DNA of 64,000 nucleotides from Solanum dulcamara. Taxonomy: Eukaryota; Streptophyta; Magnoliopsida; Solanales; Solanaceae. The DNA lies in the NCBI RefSeq assembly GCF_947179165.1, contig NC_077245.1:42463286-42527285 (forward strand), read 5' to 3'. A model generated the notes under the pieces. That model searched no databases. It was not told where the DNA came from and was given only the letters and a program-made list of their open reading frames with translations. Every line of letters begins with the position of its first letter. Position 1 is the first letter of the stretch. The translations under genes were made by a program, and so were the position numbers. Positions 12,901 to 23,555 of this stretch are shown here, in pieces.

Positions 12901-13395
12901 TTAATGGAGTAGTCAAAATTTCTATATGAGGTCATTACAATTGAATATGGGTCCCACTCCTAATGCCATTTTAAACAAAATTCCACCGAGGGGCTCGAAA
13001 TGAGTCTGAAAGCCTCGGGAGTGGAACAAAAGGTCATTGTTGACTAAAGTCAACTACTAGCCAATTTTCAAAGCTAAAATGCTAAAAATGGTTTAAAGGC
13101 GCACCGAAAACCATGGGACTATAGTCAACAACGCTTCTAGACTAATTTGACTATTCTAGAGCTGATAGAACTACTATAAATTTGTTTCGGGGCTGTTTTC
13201 CCACACTTTAACTCAAAAATTACTTTTCAAGTTATAAAGTTCTTCCAACACAGAATCCTAAACAAAATCCAAATGAACTACCAGAAAACCAAGCTACCGG
13301 CGCCAGCAGGTCATAAATAACCTGAGGTCACTATAAAAATGCTCTAAGAGATGAAACAAAAGTAGTATAAGGAAAATGATCTTGAAGGTCATACA
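9973..13395 (-). repeat. LTR of A2 (family A), interrupted
   Basis: The minus strand starts TGTATGACC at 13395 and ends GGGTCGTGACA at 9973. The parts 9973 to about 10790 and 12110-13395 align in minus orientation with A1 and A3, for example GAGGAATAAACTCAA near 10490 against 16496. Between them lies a piece of the same family in the opposite orientation (10790-12109), which explains the length. Confidence 0.75.
10790..12109 (+). repeat. Inverted, 5'-truncated LTR A fragment within LTR A2
   Basis: Plus-strand sequence that aligns with the reverse complement of A1 (for example CTCAAAATGACACTTGGGTG near 10950 against 8455-8475) and ends GAAATTGGGTTGTGATG at 12109, the 3' end of a family A LTR. 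About 250 bp of its 5' end is missing. The left edge is approximate. It carries TCGCTAAAGCGA at 11251-11262. Confidence 0.7.
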
Positions 13396-14445
13396 CCTAT
13401 ATTTAGTGGGAAAGTAAAAGGAATTATGAGGTCTAATTCCAGTTTTTTTAAAATAAGCCGACTCATCCCCCAGAGTATCACATGCCCAAGATTTATCAAA
13501 AAGGAATTATGTTTTTATATGCTTATATTTATCAAAAAAAATTACTTCGATTAAAATAATTATTAGTTTTTAAGACCGACCTCAAATCAAAGAATGTTTA
13601 TGATGGAGGAGCGCGATTAATTATATCTGACATCATCCTTATAAAAAAATAAACATTTTTCGAGTCTAAAAATTCTATTGTGACTTTCTCTCAAATATTA
13701 AGCATTTTATCCTTATTAATTAATTTTATAATTATGTTTCATTTTTTCTTTGAGGTAGGTTAGTTTATATACGATCTCTATGGATTTTTCATACATCATT
13801 GTGTCATTTCTCTCTTCTCGCTTATCTGATGTTATAACTTACGCATCATTGGTCTCCTAATTATTTAATTTGTATTAATTACGTAATAATTAATTTTACA
13901 TGTCTAAATTTTCTTCCTAATTAACAAATAAGTTAGTGTGCTTAATTATATTATCACATAGATTTGTATTAATTAGATTAAACAAAATGGGTTCATGTTT
14001 ATTTCATTAACTCGTTGTAAAAGTATTACATTCTTCATCACCTAAATTATATATATTTAATTAATTTATGCTTAAGTTATTTATTTATTTTAAAACAATA
14101 AAGTTTTTTCTCTTTTATGACTTAGTCCTTCTTTAATTAATCAATGGAGACCATTATTTGCTACTGTTTTAACCCCTACATACATTATAAGATTCGTTCG
14201 GGATCCACCTTTGTAAACCTCGAAAGGTGCCTAATACCTTTCTTTTGAGGTTATTTGAACCCTTACCCAATATCTAATTGTGTTTGATCCTTTTAAATTA
14301 ATTTTATTTATAATATACTGTACAATGGTGCCCTAACGCACCTTTAATTCGTTAGGTGACAACTCTTCTCTTTTTAAATCCTAAAAAAGAGTTGTCACAT
14401 CATGCCAATACAATTTTGAAAAAAATGGGGCGCGAAAAATGAAGA
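13396..14445 (+). repeat. Tat/Ogre-like LTR, 3' portion
   Basis: AT-rich sequence containing phrases I recognise from Tat/Ogre LTRs: GGTGCCTAATACCTTTC near 14225, GAACCCTTACCC near 14258, CCTAACGCACC near 14332, TTAGGTGACAACTC near 14352, and ATGGGGCGCGA near 14424. The left side is cut by LTR A2. No coding sequence was seen. The assignment rests on remembered family resemblance and was not searched. Confidence 0.55.
14356..14398. other. Hairpin with perfect 12-bp arms in the Ogre-like LTR
   Basis: GTGACAACTCTT (14356-14367) and AAGAGTTGTCAC (14387-14398) are exact inverted copies separated by 19 bases. The position near the LTR 3' end suggests the R/U5 part of the transcript, perhaps for RNA 3'-end formation. 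The role is inference. Confidence 0.75.
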
Positions 14446-15925
14446 TACATGTCTTATGTTTTATTTGGAATTTATTTATTTTTATAGCTTTATTTGTTGT
14501 TTTATTTATTTTCTTATTGTTAATTCCATGATTAATCTCTGCCCTGTTCCTTATTTACCTTTTTCATGTTTAATCCCTTTCCTTTTTCCTGTTTTGTTTT
14601 ATTTATTAATTGAATGCTTAATCCCTTTTTTTGCTCAAATTCTCTTTCTTAAAATATTTAATTCCATAGTTATATCACATGTTTGTATGCTTTGTTTAGC
14701 TGTAATAGTTTTTTCTTTACTTCCTTGTAATTGTTTTACATGTCAAACCTTATCTCTATTCCTTATATGTTCTATCATTATTTCTTTTTATCTTTTTCCC
14801 TTATTTAGTTTTTCATGAATTTTTTTTACTCGTATTTATTTACTGCTTTCTGTAAATTGTATATGTGTTACTGCTTTTCATTTAATTACTACTTGTTATT
14901 GTTTTGTTAAACTGATATTTTGTTCATACTTCCCCAACTTGGGAACCTCCTTTTTAAAAACTTTTTCGTGATGTTGTGTCTTTGCACTTCTCACAAATGC
15001 TCTTCAAAAATCCTATATTAGAGAGTTGGCAGATGCATGGTTATAAGTAGATAGTCTTACTATCGTGGTTCCACATGCCTTCTCGCATAAGAATATGCCC
15101 AGGCCTTGTGTACTCAAATCTTAGAAAAATTAAGTCATCCATGCATTAGCCTTAGGTGGGTTGACCCTTGGTGTTAATTCACATTATTAGTAACCACCCT
15201 ATTGTCTTAAGGATTCCAACACCCCACAAACAAATTGCATATTATATGTTAAAGTGATCACGATAAATTAGTCCAACCCAAGTTATAACAATTGGAGTTT
15301 AGAAAATTCATTTGTTGTATTTTTTTCTTTTGCAGATTTATGATGTTGAAAATCTTTGGATCATTACCATGGAAGATCTTGAAGTTTCAGACTATCCCCA
15401 TTTTTTATCCTAATTCCCTTAGGTTTATTCATGTTTCCATCATTCAAAAGCTGTAATGATTTCATTAATTATCAATAAAATAGCATGTTTTTCTCATTTT
15501 ATTTTTCTAATTCTAAAATCCAAATAATGTCAAAAAGCCTTGGATTAACTATTCGGAATCACATACTTTTCATCTTATCCCTACCTCTGGCTTAATGAGG
15601 CTCCTTGCATTTAGGAAGTTTATTTTAGCAAAACGTATTTTTTATCGCAATATGTTTAGTGTTACTAACTTGGTTTTCTGTTGACTTTTATTTTTTGTCT
15701 TCCCTTTCTCAAAGCTTGATTTGTATACTCCGGCATACTATATTCGATCAAAAGAGGTTCCTTCTCCTCTTCCTTCAAGTTCAAACCACAAAGGAAAGTT
15801 AAAATGGTTGATAACAATAACATCTTAGAAAAAATTGGTGTGAACGTTCCAAGGGATTCTCCTGAGACTTTCGAAGGGGAACATCATTCAAATGATTTGG
15901 TTTTGAGGCTAGAAAGAATTGCTTT
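14446..15925 (+). mobile_element. Tat/Ogre-like leader and start of a gag-like frame
   Basis: About 1.35 kb of T-rich untranslated leader follows the LTR. An open frame then starts at the ATG at 15804 and reads MVDNNNILEKIGVNVPRDSP through to about 15925, where LTR A3 interrupts it. A long leader before gag fits Ogre-type elements. The 120-codon T-rich frame at 14456-14818 is hydrophobic only because of base composition. I do not recognise a domain in the gag-like frame. Confidence 0.45.
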
Positions 15926-16225
15926 TTTCACGAAGAAAATTTTCCAGGTCATAATGGCGCCTACTATGACCCTCCAGTAGGCAAGCCGACCCATATTCCA
16001 AAAATGTGAGTAATGGAATATTAGAGTACAAGACCAACAATTTAAGTTAGAAACAGTAATGAAATAAAAAGAAGACAAATGAACGACAGAAGGAAATCAA
16101 AATATATACAAACCACAAGATCCCTCCCATAACCTAAAAATCCCATGTACATAGCTACTACAACATGCGTACAAGTCTCGAAAGTGGACCACATAAATAA
16201 AAATGTCTCGAACAATAAAAGACAG

Positions 16226-16289
<64 letters not shown>

Positions 16290-17714
16290 TAGTGGTAGAC
16301 GGGTAAATCCAAAACATTGTGAGCTCACCCTCATCTTTGGTCGTGACTGCAGCTGGATCGAAATCAGCGCTGATAGCTAGTACTCAGATCTGCATCACTA
16401 AGGTATATGCATAGTGTAGTATGAGTAACAAATATAAGGTATCTAGTAGGAATCAAAGGATGACTGAGCAAGAAAGGTGAAAGCACTATGAAAAAGAGGA
16501 ATAAACTCAACAGAAGCCATAATATAATGTCTGAGGTAAGGAAAAGTATTAGTAATAAAGATAGGCTAACCCTAAAATTTAGCGACAAGAATCGCTGAAA
16601 ATGGACCCAAAATGCTCAAGATATCGAATCTCAAAATTCACAAAAAAACTAATCTAAAAACGGCATAGGACAACAACTTAAGATAAAAACAATTACCAAA
16701 ATGAAGCCTTAATAGCCAAAACCAATAACACCACAATGACCCTCACGAAAACCCCCGCAATTTAGAATTTTGAATTGGAGAAAAAGGACCTAAAATTAAA
16801 AAAAATAATTTCCCAAATTTTACCACAATTTCATTCCAAAAATGACAAGAGACAATAGATAAATTCATGAATTTACCTCATACAAAACTTCTAATCAATA
16901 TTCCAATCTCACCAATGGATTCCGCAAAAACTTTGCTTGAACTTAGGCCTTTGAATCACCAATTTTGAATCTAGAATGAGAGAGATATCGTCCTTTGAAA
17001 ATACATGCAATGTCTGATGAGTACCAGATATCAACTTTTTAGTTGATATGCTCCAAGTTCAAACACTCCGATATGGTGTCAAGATTCGTTCGGAACCTCA
17101 TACACGAAAATGGACTGTGATACTCTACCAAATTCGATGTTCTAGATTCAATGATGCAATTAAAATTTCCATATGAGGTCATTTTGACTGAATATGAGTC
17201 CCATTCCCAATGCCATTTTTATCCAAATTCTACCAAGGGGCTCGGAATGAGTCTGAAAACCTCAGTAGTTAAGCGAAATGTCATTCCATACAAAACTTGA
17301 CACTACAGAGTTAACTATGTTGTCAAAATTTTCAGCTGAGTGTGATATTTCAGAATTTTGACCGAAGTCATCCGCTGGTCAGTTTTCAAAGATAAAATGC
17401 CAAAAATGGTTTAAACTTACACCAAAAACCCCAAGACTCAGGTCAGCCATGCTTCTAGCCTAATTTGTCAATTTCGGAGCTGATGGAACTATCAAAAATC
17501 CATTTTGAGGCTGTTTTCCCACACTTTAATTCAAAAATCACTTCACAAGTTATAAAGACCTTCCAATATGGAAACTTGCACAAAATCTGAATGAATGACC
17601 AGACAACCAAGGTACTGGCGCTAGCAGGTCATAAATGACATGGGGTTGCTATAAGAACACTTTAAATGATGAAATGGAAGAAGAATAAAGAAAAGGACTA
17701 GGAGGGTCATTACA
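15926..17714 (-). repeat. LTR A3, a solo family A LTR
   Basis: The right end is clear: the minus strand starts TGTAATGACCCTCC at 17714. The left end is ambiguous. Alignment with A2 favours 15926 (TTCGTGAAA in place of TCGTGACA). A 5-bp flank AATTT at 15938-15942 matching 17715-17719 would favour 15943. No primer site or internal sequence adjoins it, so it is a solo LTR or remnant inside the Ogre-like gag frame. Confidence 0.7.
16229..16290. repeat. Compound (AT)n(AG)n microsatellite
   Basis: Seventeen AT units (16229-16262) followed by fourteen AG units (16263-16290) inside LTR A3. It creates two overlapping spurious open frames on the minus strand rich in Ser-Leu and Tyr-Ile. Confidence 0.95.
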
Positions 17715-18130
17715 AATTTGGAACTACAAGAGCAAATTGCCGGTATGCGCAAGTTCGCTAGATTATCGATCTCTCTCAATACCCTTTTGAGACAAATATG
17801 GATAATCATACTACCATGAATCAAAACTCTCTCCCAAGTCATTCTCAACCAACTCATCCAAACTCTCATAATCAAAATCAACCAATCTCTACTAATATAC
17901 CTCCCATAAACACCCGACATCCAAATATTACCTATTGATCAAAACCAGCATTATATCAGAAAATTATTCTTATGCTCAAGATATGCCTCTTGTATCCACT
18001 ACAAACATGTTTTATGTAGATGCAACTAAGAATCACAACCTCAACCCTATATATGTTTGTAAGACACCAAAAGTTGGAAAATCAAAAAATAAGGAACAAA
18101 GGATGAAATCCTACAAAATTGCAGCTTTAA
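17715..18130 (+). pseudogene. Continuation of the Ogre-like gag remnant
   Basis: Right of LTR A3 the plus strand reads NLELQEQIAGMRKFARLS, a short charged helical segment, then in another frame a Gln/Asn/Pro-rich stretch (for example NQNQPISTNIPPINTRH near 17870-17930). A coiled segment followed by a proline-rich linker is common in plant gypsy gag N-termini. Reading changes frame at least twice. No CCHC motif was seen. The family is uncertain. Confidence 0.45.
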
Positions 18131-18700
18131 AACTAGGTGCTGACCACGAAGGCCATCATGGGCCATAGTCAACACCACGACTCGTGATGATCCATCATGG
18201 TGGTGGGTCTGAAACTCAATTTTATAAGGAAGGGACCATAATAAGGGACCACGAGCCGTTGTGAGCACCACGAGTTATGGTGCCCTCTATGGTGACTCCT
18301 CCCCTAGGACCCTCAGAAAATTTCCAAAGGCAAGGACAACACTTGACAACCACAGGCTTTGTAGCCCTTTACAAATAATAGTGGGTTCTGTGGTGGTCAC
18401 TCCTTCAGACCCTCCTGCAGTTCATGCACCACACCCGTGATTCATGGACTATAGTAACCTCCACGAACCATAAAGGTCTCTATGGAGGAACTACTGAACC
18501 TTCCCCTGCAAACCTTGATATATATATGACTAAGTCTATCGCCACAAAAGACCACCAGGAACCTTGGTGCCAATAATGGTCCATGGTGGGTCTCATGGTA
18601 GGAAGCCTTCCCAACTCCGTCACCATAGACAGTGAAAGGGGTTCAACTCACGATGATCTAACCTACTTCGATAGCCTAACACTTTATACTCAACCTTTAT
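18131..18700. repeat. Cluster of CCACGA / CCATCATGG dyad motifs
   Basis: Repeated near-palindromic words made of CCAC, GTGG, CCATG and CATGG occur about every 30-60 bases: CCATCATGG near 18192, ACCACGAGCC near 18249, CACCACGAG near 18267, CCATGGTGGG near 18589. Such clusters occur in the front part of the other LTR families here, so this is probably part of an LTR, possibly that of the Galadriel-type element to the right. The boundaries are unknown. Confidence 0.5.
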
Positions 18701-19499
18701 TTCTTTTCCCTCAATATCTTTTCAAACATAGACAATGCCTACAAATATAGAAATATACCAGCACGTACAGGAACAAGTCCCAACTTTTTATTCAACTCGT
18801 TCCACAAAGAAGCACACAAAATCAGCCTTTCAAAAATTTGACCCAATGACTCGCTGCCTGTGATTGGTCTGCTTATGCTAATAAATAAGCCACAACATCC
18901 AGTCATATGCCAGTCATGTTCCTTAAAAAGTCAGTTGACATCCCTAACTGATAGGCAAATTCAAATTCGAATTTACAAGCTTATCTAAAATGCTGACAAA
19001 GGCCAAAACAACTAGAAACTGCTCAACCGCCTAACTACCCACACATGTGTGAGGCAGAAGTGGAAAACCTTCAATTATGGCACCAAACTTTGTCTCTGGC
19101 TACCCAATCTCATGACTGCCCATGTTCCTGCACTATGCCCACGTCCTACCTCATAGAACTTGTCATTATAGTCTAGTCTCCTAAACTGTTACCCCTTCAT
19201 CTAGCACTAATCCCATACTTGGTTAGCGACGACCTTGTCATGGTCATAGCCTTTCCTTGGCTTAGATTTGCCCATCCCTTATCACGTCTTAGACACGTCT
19301 TGCTTTGCATGCCTTAGCCATGACATTGCCAAGGTCTTGTTAATTGAACTTAATCTTTACTGATTGCATTGGGCCTTAATTAGGTTTATCATGTAAATCT
19401 CTAGCTATTCCTGAGCTACTCGAACCATCAAGTTGAGGATTTAACAAACTTCCCACACCATATGAGCTCATCATTCTTGATAAGGCATTATTTAAGTAC
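18701..19499. other. Non-coding stretch, probably retroelement 3' end
   Basis: I see no gene, no clear LTR ends and no repeat. The position just downstream (minus strand) of the chromodomain suggests 3' untranslated and LTR sequence of the Galadriel-type element. Confidence 0.35.
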
Positions 19500-19645
19500 A
19501 CCTTGATCTCGTTCTCATGCTACCACAAAGATGAACCTTTCTGCCATGTATGATTACACTCTGGCTTACCTTTCCATTGATCTAGAAGATCTGTTTGCCG
19601 ATTCTTCTTACTTTTACCCAAAGTCCTATGATCTAGAATCCTCTT
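19500..19645 (-). other. Chromodomain coding segment
   Basis: The minus strand reads ILDHRTLGKSKKNRQTDLL, then DQWKGKPE and SLWQHENEI, the pattern of a chromovirus integrase chromodomain (I-L-D-H-R, then W-K-G-x-P-E). In the family this domain helps target integration to heterochromatin. Here it belongs to a broken pol. Confidence 0.75.
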
Positions 19646-22600
19646 AAGCTATTCCTCAAACTGCTTTCTAATAACTAGAGGAGTACATCTAGTTGCTAAC
19701 CTTATTGGATCCTCAACATCCTCATAAAAAGGCTTTAGAAAACTCACATAGAATATAGGGTGAATTTTCAATCTTTCTAATAAGTTCAACCGATACGAAC
19801 CTTTACCCACCTTCTCTATGTCTTTAAATGGACCATCATATTTCTAAATTAGTCCATGATAAATCATCTTGCTACTGATTTTCTTTTAGATTTAGGGAGT
19901 AATTTTTTGCAACAGCTTTTCCCCAACCTAAAATTCCAAAGAACGCCGATGTTTATGAGCATTGTTCTTCATTCGTTTTGATGCCTTCCTCAAGATGTCT
20001 TGCTTCACATCTAACAACTCACTTTCTTGTCTCATACATACCTGTAAGCAGCAAGGAAACTGACTTGTGATTTAAACTTAGCAACTTCCAGTGGTATGTT
20101 AGGCTGAATGCCCAACACCAACTCAAACATACTCTTCTTTATTGCCAAAGACCTATGTAGGTTGTAGTAGAACTGTGCACTGTCTAACAATTTAACCCAA
20201 TTCCTCTGGCTTGCAGTCACATAGTTTTTGAGATATTCTTCAAGTAGATGATTGATCTTTTCAATCTATCTATCAGTTTGTGGGTGGTTTGTCATTAAAA
20301 ACTTCAAATCAGTACCCATTATTTTGAATAAAGTAGTCCAAAACCGACCAGAAAACCTAGATTCACGATCACTCATAATATCCAATAGAACAGAAAAATT
20401 ATTCACAACATTCCTATAGAATAACTCAACAGCGATTTGAAAAAAGCACAAAGTAAAGGCAACAATAAAGATACCGTATTTTGAGAACCCATCAACCACA
20501 ACCATGATTGATGCTTTGTCATTCAATCTTTGAAATCCACTAATGAAATCCATTGAAATAAAAGCCCACAGACGCTTCACAATAGGTAGAGGCTGAAGTA
20601 ACACAGCTTTCTTGTTTCTTTCTGCATTGTCTAGTTGACACACGAGATATGATTTCACATAGCTTCAATGTCATCTTCCATTTTTGGCCAAAAATAATTT
20701 CGAGATGGCAATGCCCTCATCTTTTCAACATATGGATGCCCAGCATAAATAGTATCATGTGTCTCTTTTAGGAGTTTTCTTTGCAGCCAATCACCTTGAG
20801 GAACAACTATTCTCCCTCCTTTGAAATAGAGTAGATCGTCCTCGATCTAATACCGTCTAACTATATCCTTTTTCACTTGATCCATTAACTTAACATATAA
20901 TGAATCATATGCAGTACTAACTTTGATCTTATCAAGAAAATCATATTCAATTCTAGTAATTGCATAAACAATAGAAAATACCTCTTTGCGATTTAGTGCA
21001 TCAGCCACTTGGTTTTTGCTTGGTTGATTTATTTATCCATACAAAGTCATATTCAGCCAATATCTCTTTCTATCTAGCCTGCTTCGAACTCAATTTCTGT
21101 TGAGTTTTGAATTATATCCGCAGGATTTAATTTTCTTCTCTGAAATGCAACAGGATGTTCACCCTGCACCAGAACGACCAAGAGTATAATCAGAGGCATC
21201 AGTATGTACTTCAAATAGAAGATCAAAGTCAGGAAGATGCAATATTGGTTCAGATGCAATGGTTTTCTTTAAAGAATTAAAAGTCTTCTCTGTTGATTCT
21301 TCTTCTTTAGCAAATCCATCCATGGGGCAGCCTTCTTTGTATAGCCTGCTATGAACTTCATATAATAGTTTGAAAGTCTTAAAAATGATCTCAGTTCCTT
21401 AACCTAGCCAGGTTTTTGCCATTGTAAAATTGTCTACACTTTCATAGGGTCCATGTACAGTTGGTTTTCACTTACCAAATGGCCCAGAACCTTTATTTTG
21501 TGACTAGCAAACTCATATTTTTCCATCTTGACATAGAGTTGGTATTCTCTAAGTCGTTGCAACACCTTTTTCTAATGCAGTAGATGATCTTCTAGAGTGC
21601 TACTATATATGATTATATCATCTAAGTAGACTACTACAAAGTCATCAAGCTACTCATAAAGTACATTATTCATTAAATTGTAGAAAGTAGCCAAGGTATT
21701 TGTCAGCCCAAAAGGCATTATAATTAATTCATATCTACCATATCTAGTGACACAAGTGGTCTTTGGGGCATCCCTTTCAGTAATACGCACCTGCTAATAG
21801 CTAGACCTCAAATCTAGCTTAGAATAGAAACTAGCCTTAGACAACCTTTCCAGCAAGTCTTGAATTAGCAGCACCGGATAGTTGTTCTTCATATTCACTT
21901 TGTTTAGTGCCATGTAATCAACACACATCCTAAGACTAACATCTTGATTCTTTTAAAACAGGATAGGCACACCAAATAGACCCTTCGAAGGCTGAATCAT
22001 TCTAGCATCAGGCAGCTCAGACATTTGCTTGTGAAGTTCAGTCAATTCTACTAGGGAAATACGGTAAGAAGGTCATGTCGGTGGCACTAATACAGGAATC
22101 AGTTCAATCATGTGATCAATTTTGCTCCCTAGAGAAAGCTCTTTAGGTAGTTCTAGAGGCATGACATCCTTGTACTCAGTCAGTAACTTAGCAACAACAT
22201 CTAGAACTTCAATCCTACTTCACTTCAACTAAGGCAGTAAGATAAGTTGGTTCACCCTTCTTTAAGCCCTTTTTAAAACCCATAGCATATAGTAGTGAAT
22301 CAATTGCAGTATTCTTCTTACTTCCTTTGTCAAAAGTGTGGATTCCTTTCATGAATCCAGGGTATTTCTCACCCATAAACATCAAACTATCTAAATGAGG
22401 AATAGGATCAAATTTTAACATCCTCATAAAGTCAATTGCCAACAGTAGGATAAAATTATGAAGTGGTACAATAGTCAAATTATGCATACCAGACAAGTGT
22501 CCTATTGTCAGAGGCACGTCGAGAGCCATGCCATGGCCTAGTTATGTGGTAGAAATGAATGCCTTCATCCTCATTGAACAATTAGTCACCTTTAAATTCT

Positions 22601-22877
22601 TTGACAATCTCTAAGGAAATAAAAGTAAGAGTAGCACCACTATCCACTATTGTAATCACACTCCTATCTCTGATCTTCATGTCAATGTACATTAGAGTTC
22701 CCTAGGAATCTGATAAATCATCTACCATTTTACCAACATTTATGTAGGCAACAACAACAATATCTTCTTCTGTGTCCATTTTACTAACACTAGACAAAGT
22801 GTTCAAGAAACGCAAAGGATTAACATAAGCAGTAATTTTCTGTCCCTTACCCTTTACTTGTTTCGCCTGTTCAGCCA
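19500..22877 (-). pseudogene. Galadriel-type chromovirus pol remnant
   Basis: Minus-strand polyprotein with domains in order. The gag-protease linker has VNPLRFLNTL (near 22830). The protease has an intact IVDSGAT (near 22655). RT keeps the catalytic VYLDD (near 21620). RNase H has EVHTDASDYTLG (near 21200). The integrase has a zinc-finger region AGHPYVEKM (near 20745) followed by CQLDNAERNKK (near 20630), and a core with ISMDFISG and VVVDGFSKYG (20580-20480). The chromodomain is at the C-terminus. Stops and frameshifts run throughout, so it is dead. Chromodomain and VNPL-type linker point to the Galadriel clade. Its gag is at 32892-33873, separated by a later insertion. Confidence 0.8.
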
Positions 22878-23555
22878 TATCACTACCCGACTTAGGGCCT
22901 AGTCGTAACACAGTGATCGAAACCCCATAGGGCTCCAACCAAGCCTCTTGTACATACCATAAGTATGCATAAGGTAAAGTAAAAGCGGTAACATCATAAG
23001 AGAGTCTAATTCATGAATAGAAATTTTAGAATGTCACATAATAACATAGACTCAAAACATTTGTCCAACTAAATGCCTCTACTCATGAATATGGGCAGGG
23101 GCTAAGATATGTACCTCGCTCACCCTTAATATGAAACATAGAAAAAGTCTTTGAAAAATAATAACTAACTCGATAACTAGTCCTCGATAAATGAGGACTC
23201 ACCACAACAACGCTGGGTAGGAAACTTAACTAGCCACGTAGATGAGTATGGTGTTCAACCTCAACCCCTACATCATGAGAAAATATAAGCAAAAAGTATG
23301 CATTAATATATTGGAATATACTAAGTATGAGAGTGTGACATGCAACGTAAATCATGGAATGCAATGGTCAAGTAAAACACATGATAAGATAAGATAAGTA
23401 AAGTCATGAGAAAATCATATTGACCAAAGCTTTTTAAAGAATAAATTCAAAATCATAGCGTACATAAGAGATCATACATATGTGGGATATGAACAATAAC
23501 CGACAATAAGACCATGCAATCTATAACATGGAATCCCATTGTCTCCCCACACAAT

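Noticed and set aside
14456..14818. 120-codon hydrophobic open frame that could be a membrane protein
   Set aside because: The region is T-rich leader of an Ogre-like element; Phe/Leu/Ile/Tyr content follows from base composition and there is no domain or promoter context.
16042..16317. Overlapping minus-strand frames with Ser-Leu and Tyr-Ile runs
   Set aside because: They are translations of the (AT)n(AG)n microsatellite in LTR A3.
19500..22877. Endogenous pararetrovirus
   Set aside because: Integrase and chromodomain follow RNase H, and there is no movement protein or coat-like region; this is Ty3/gypsy.
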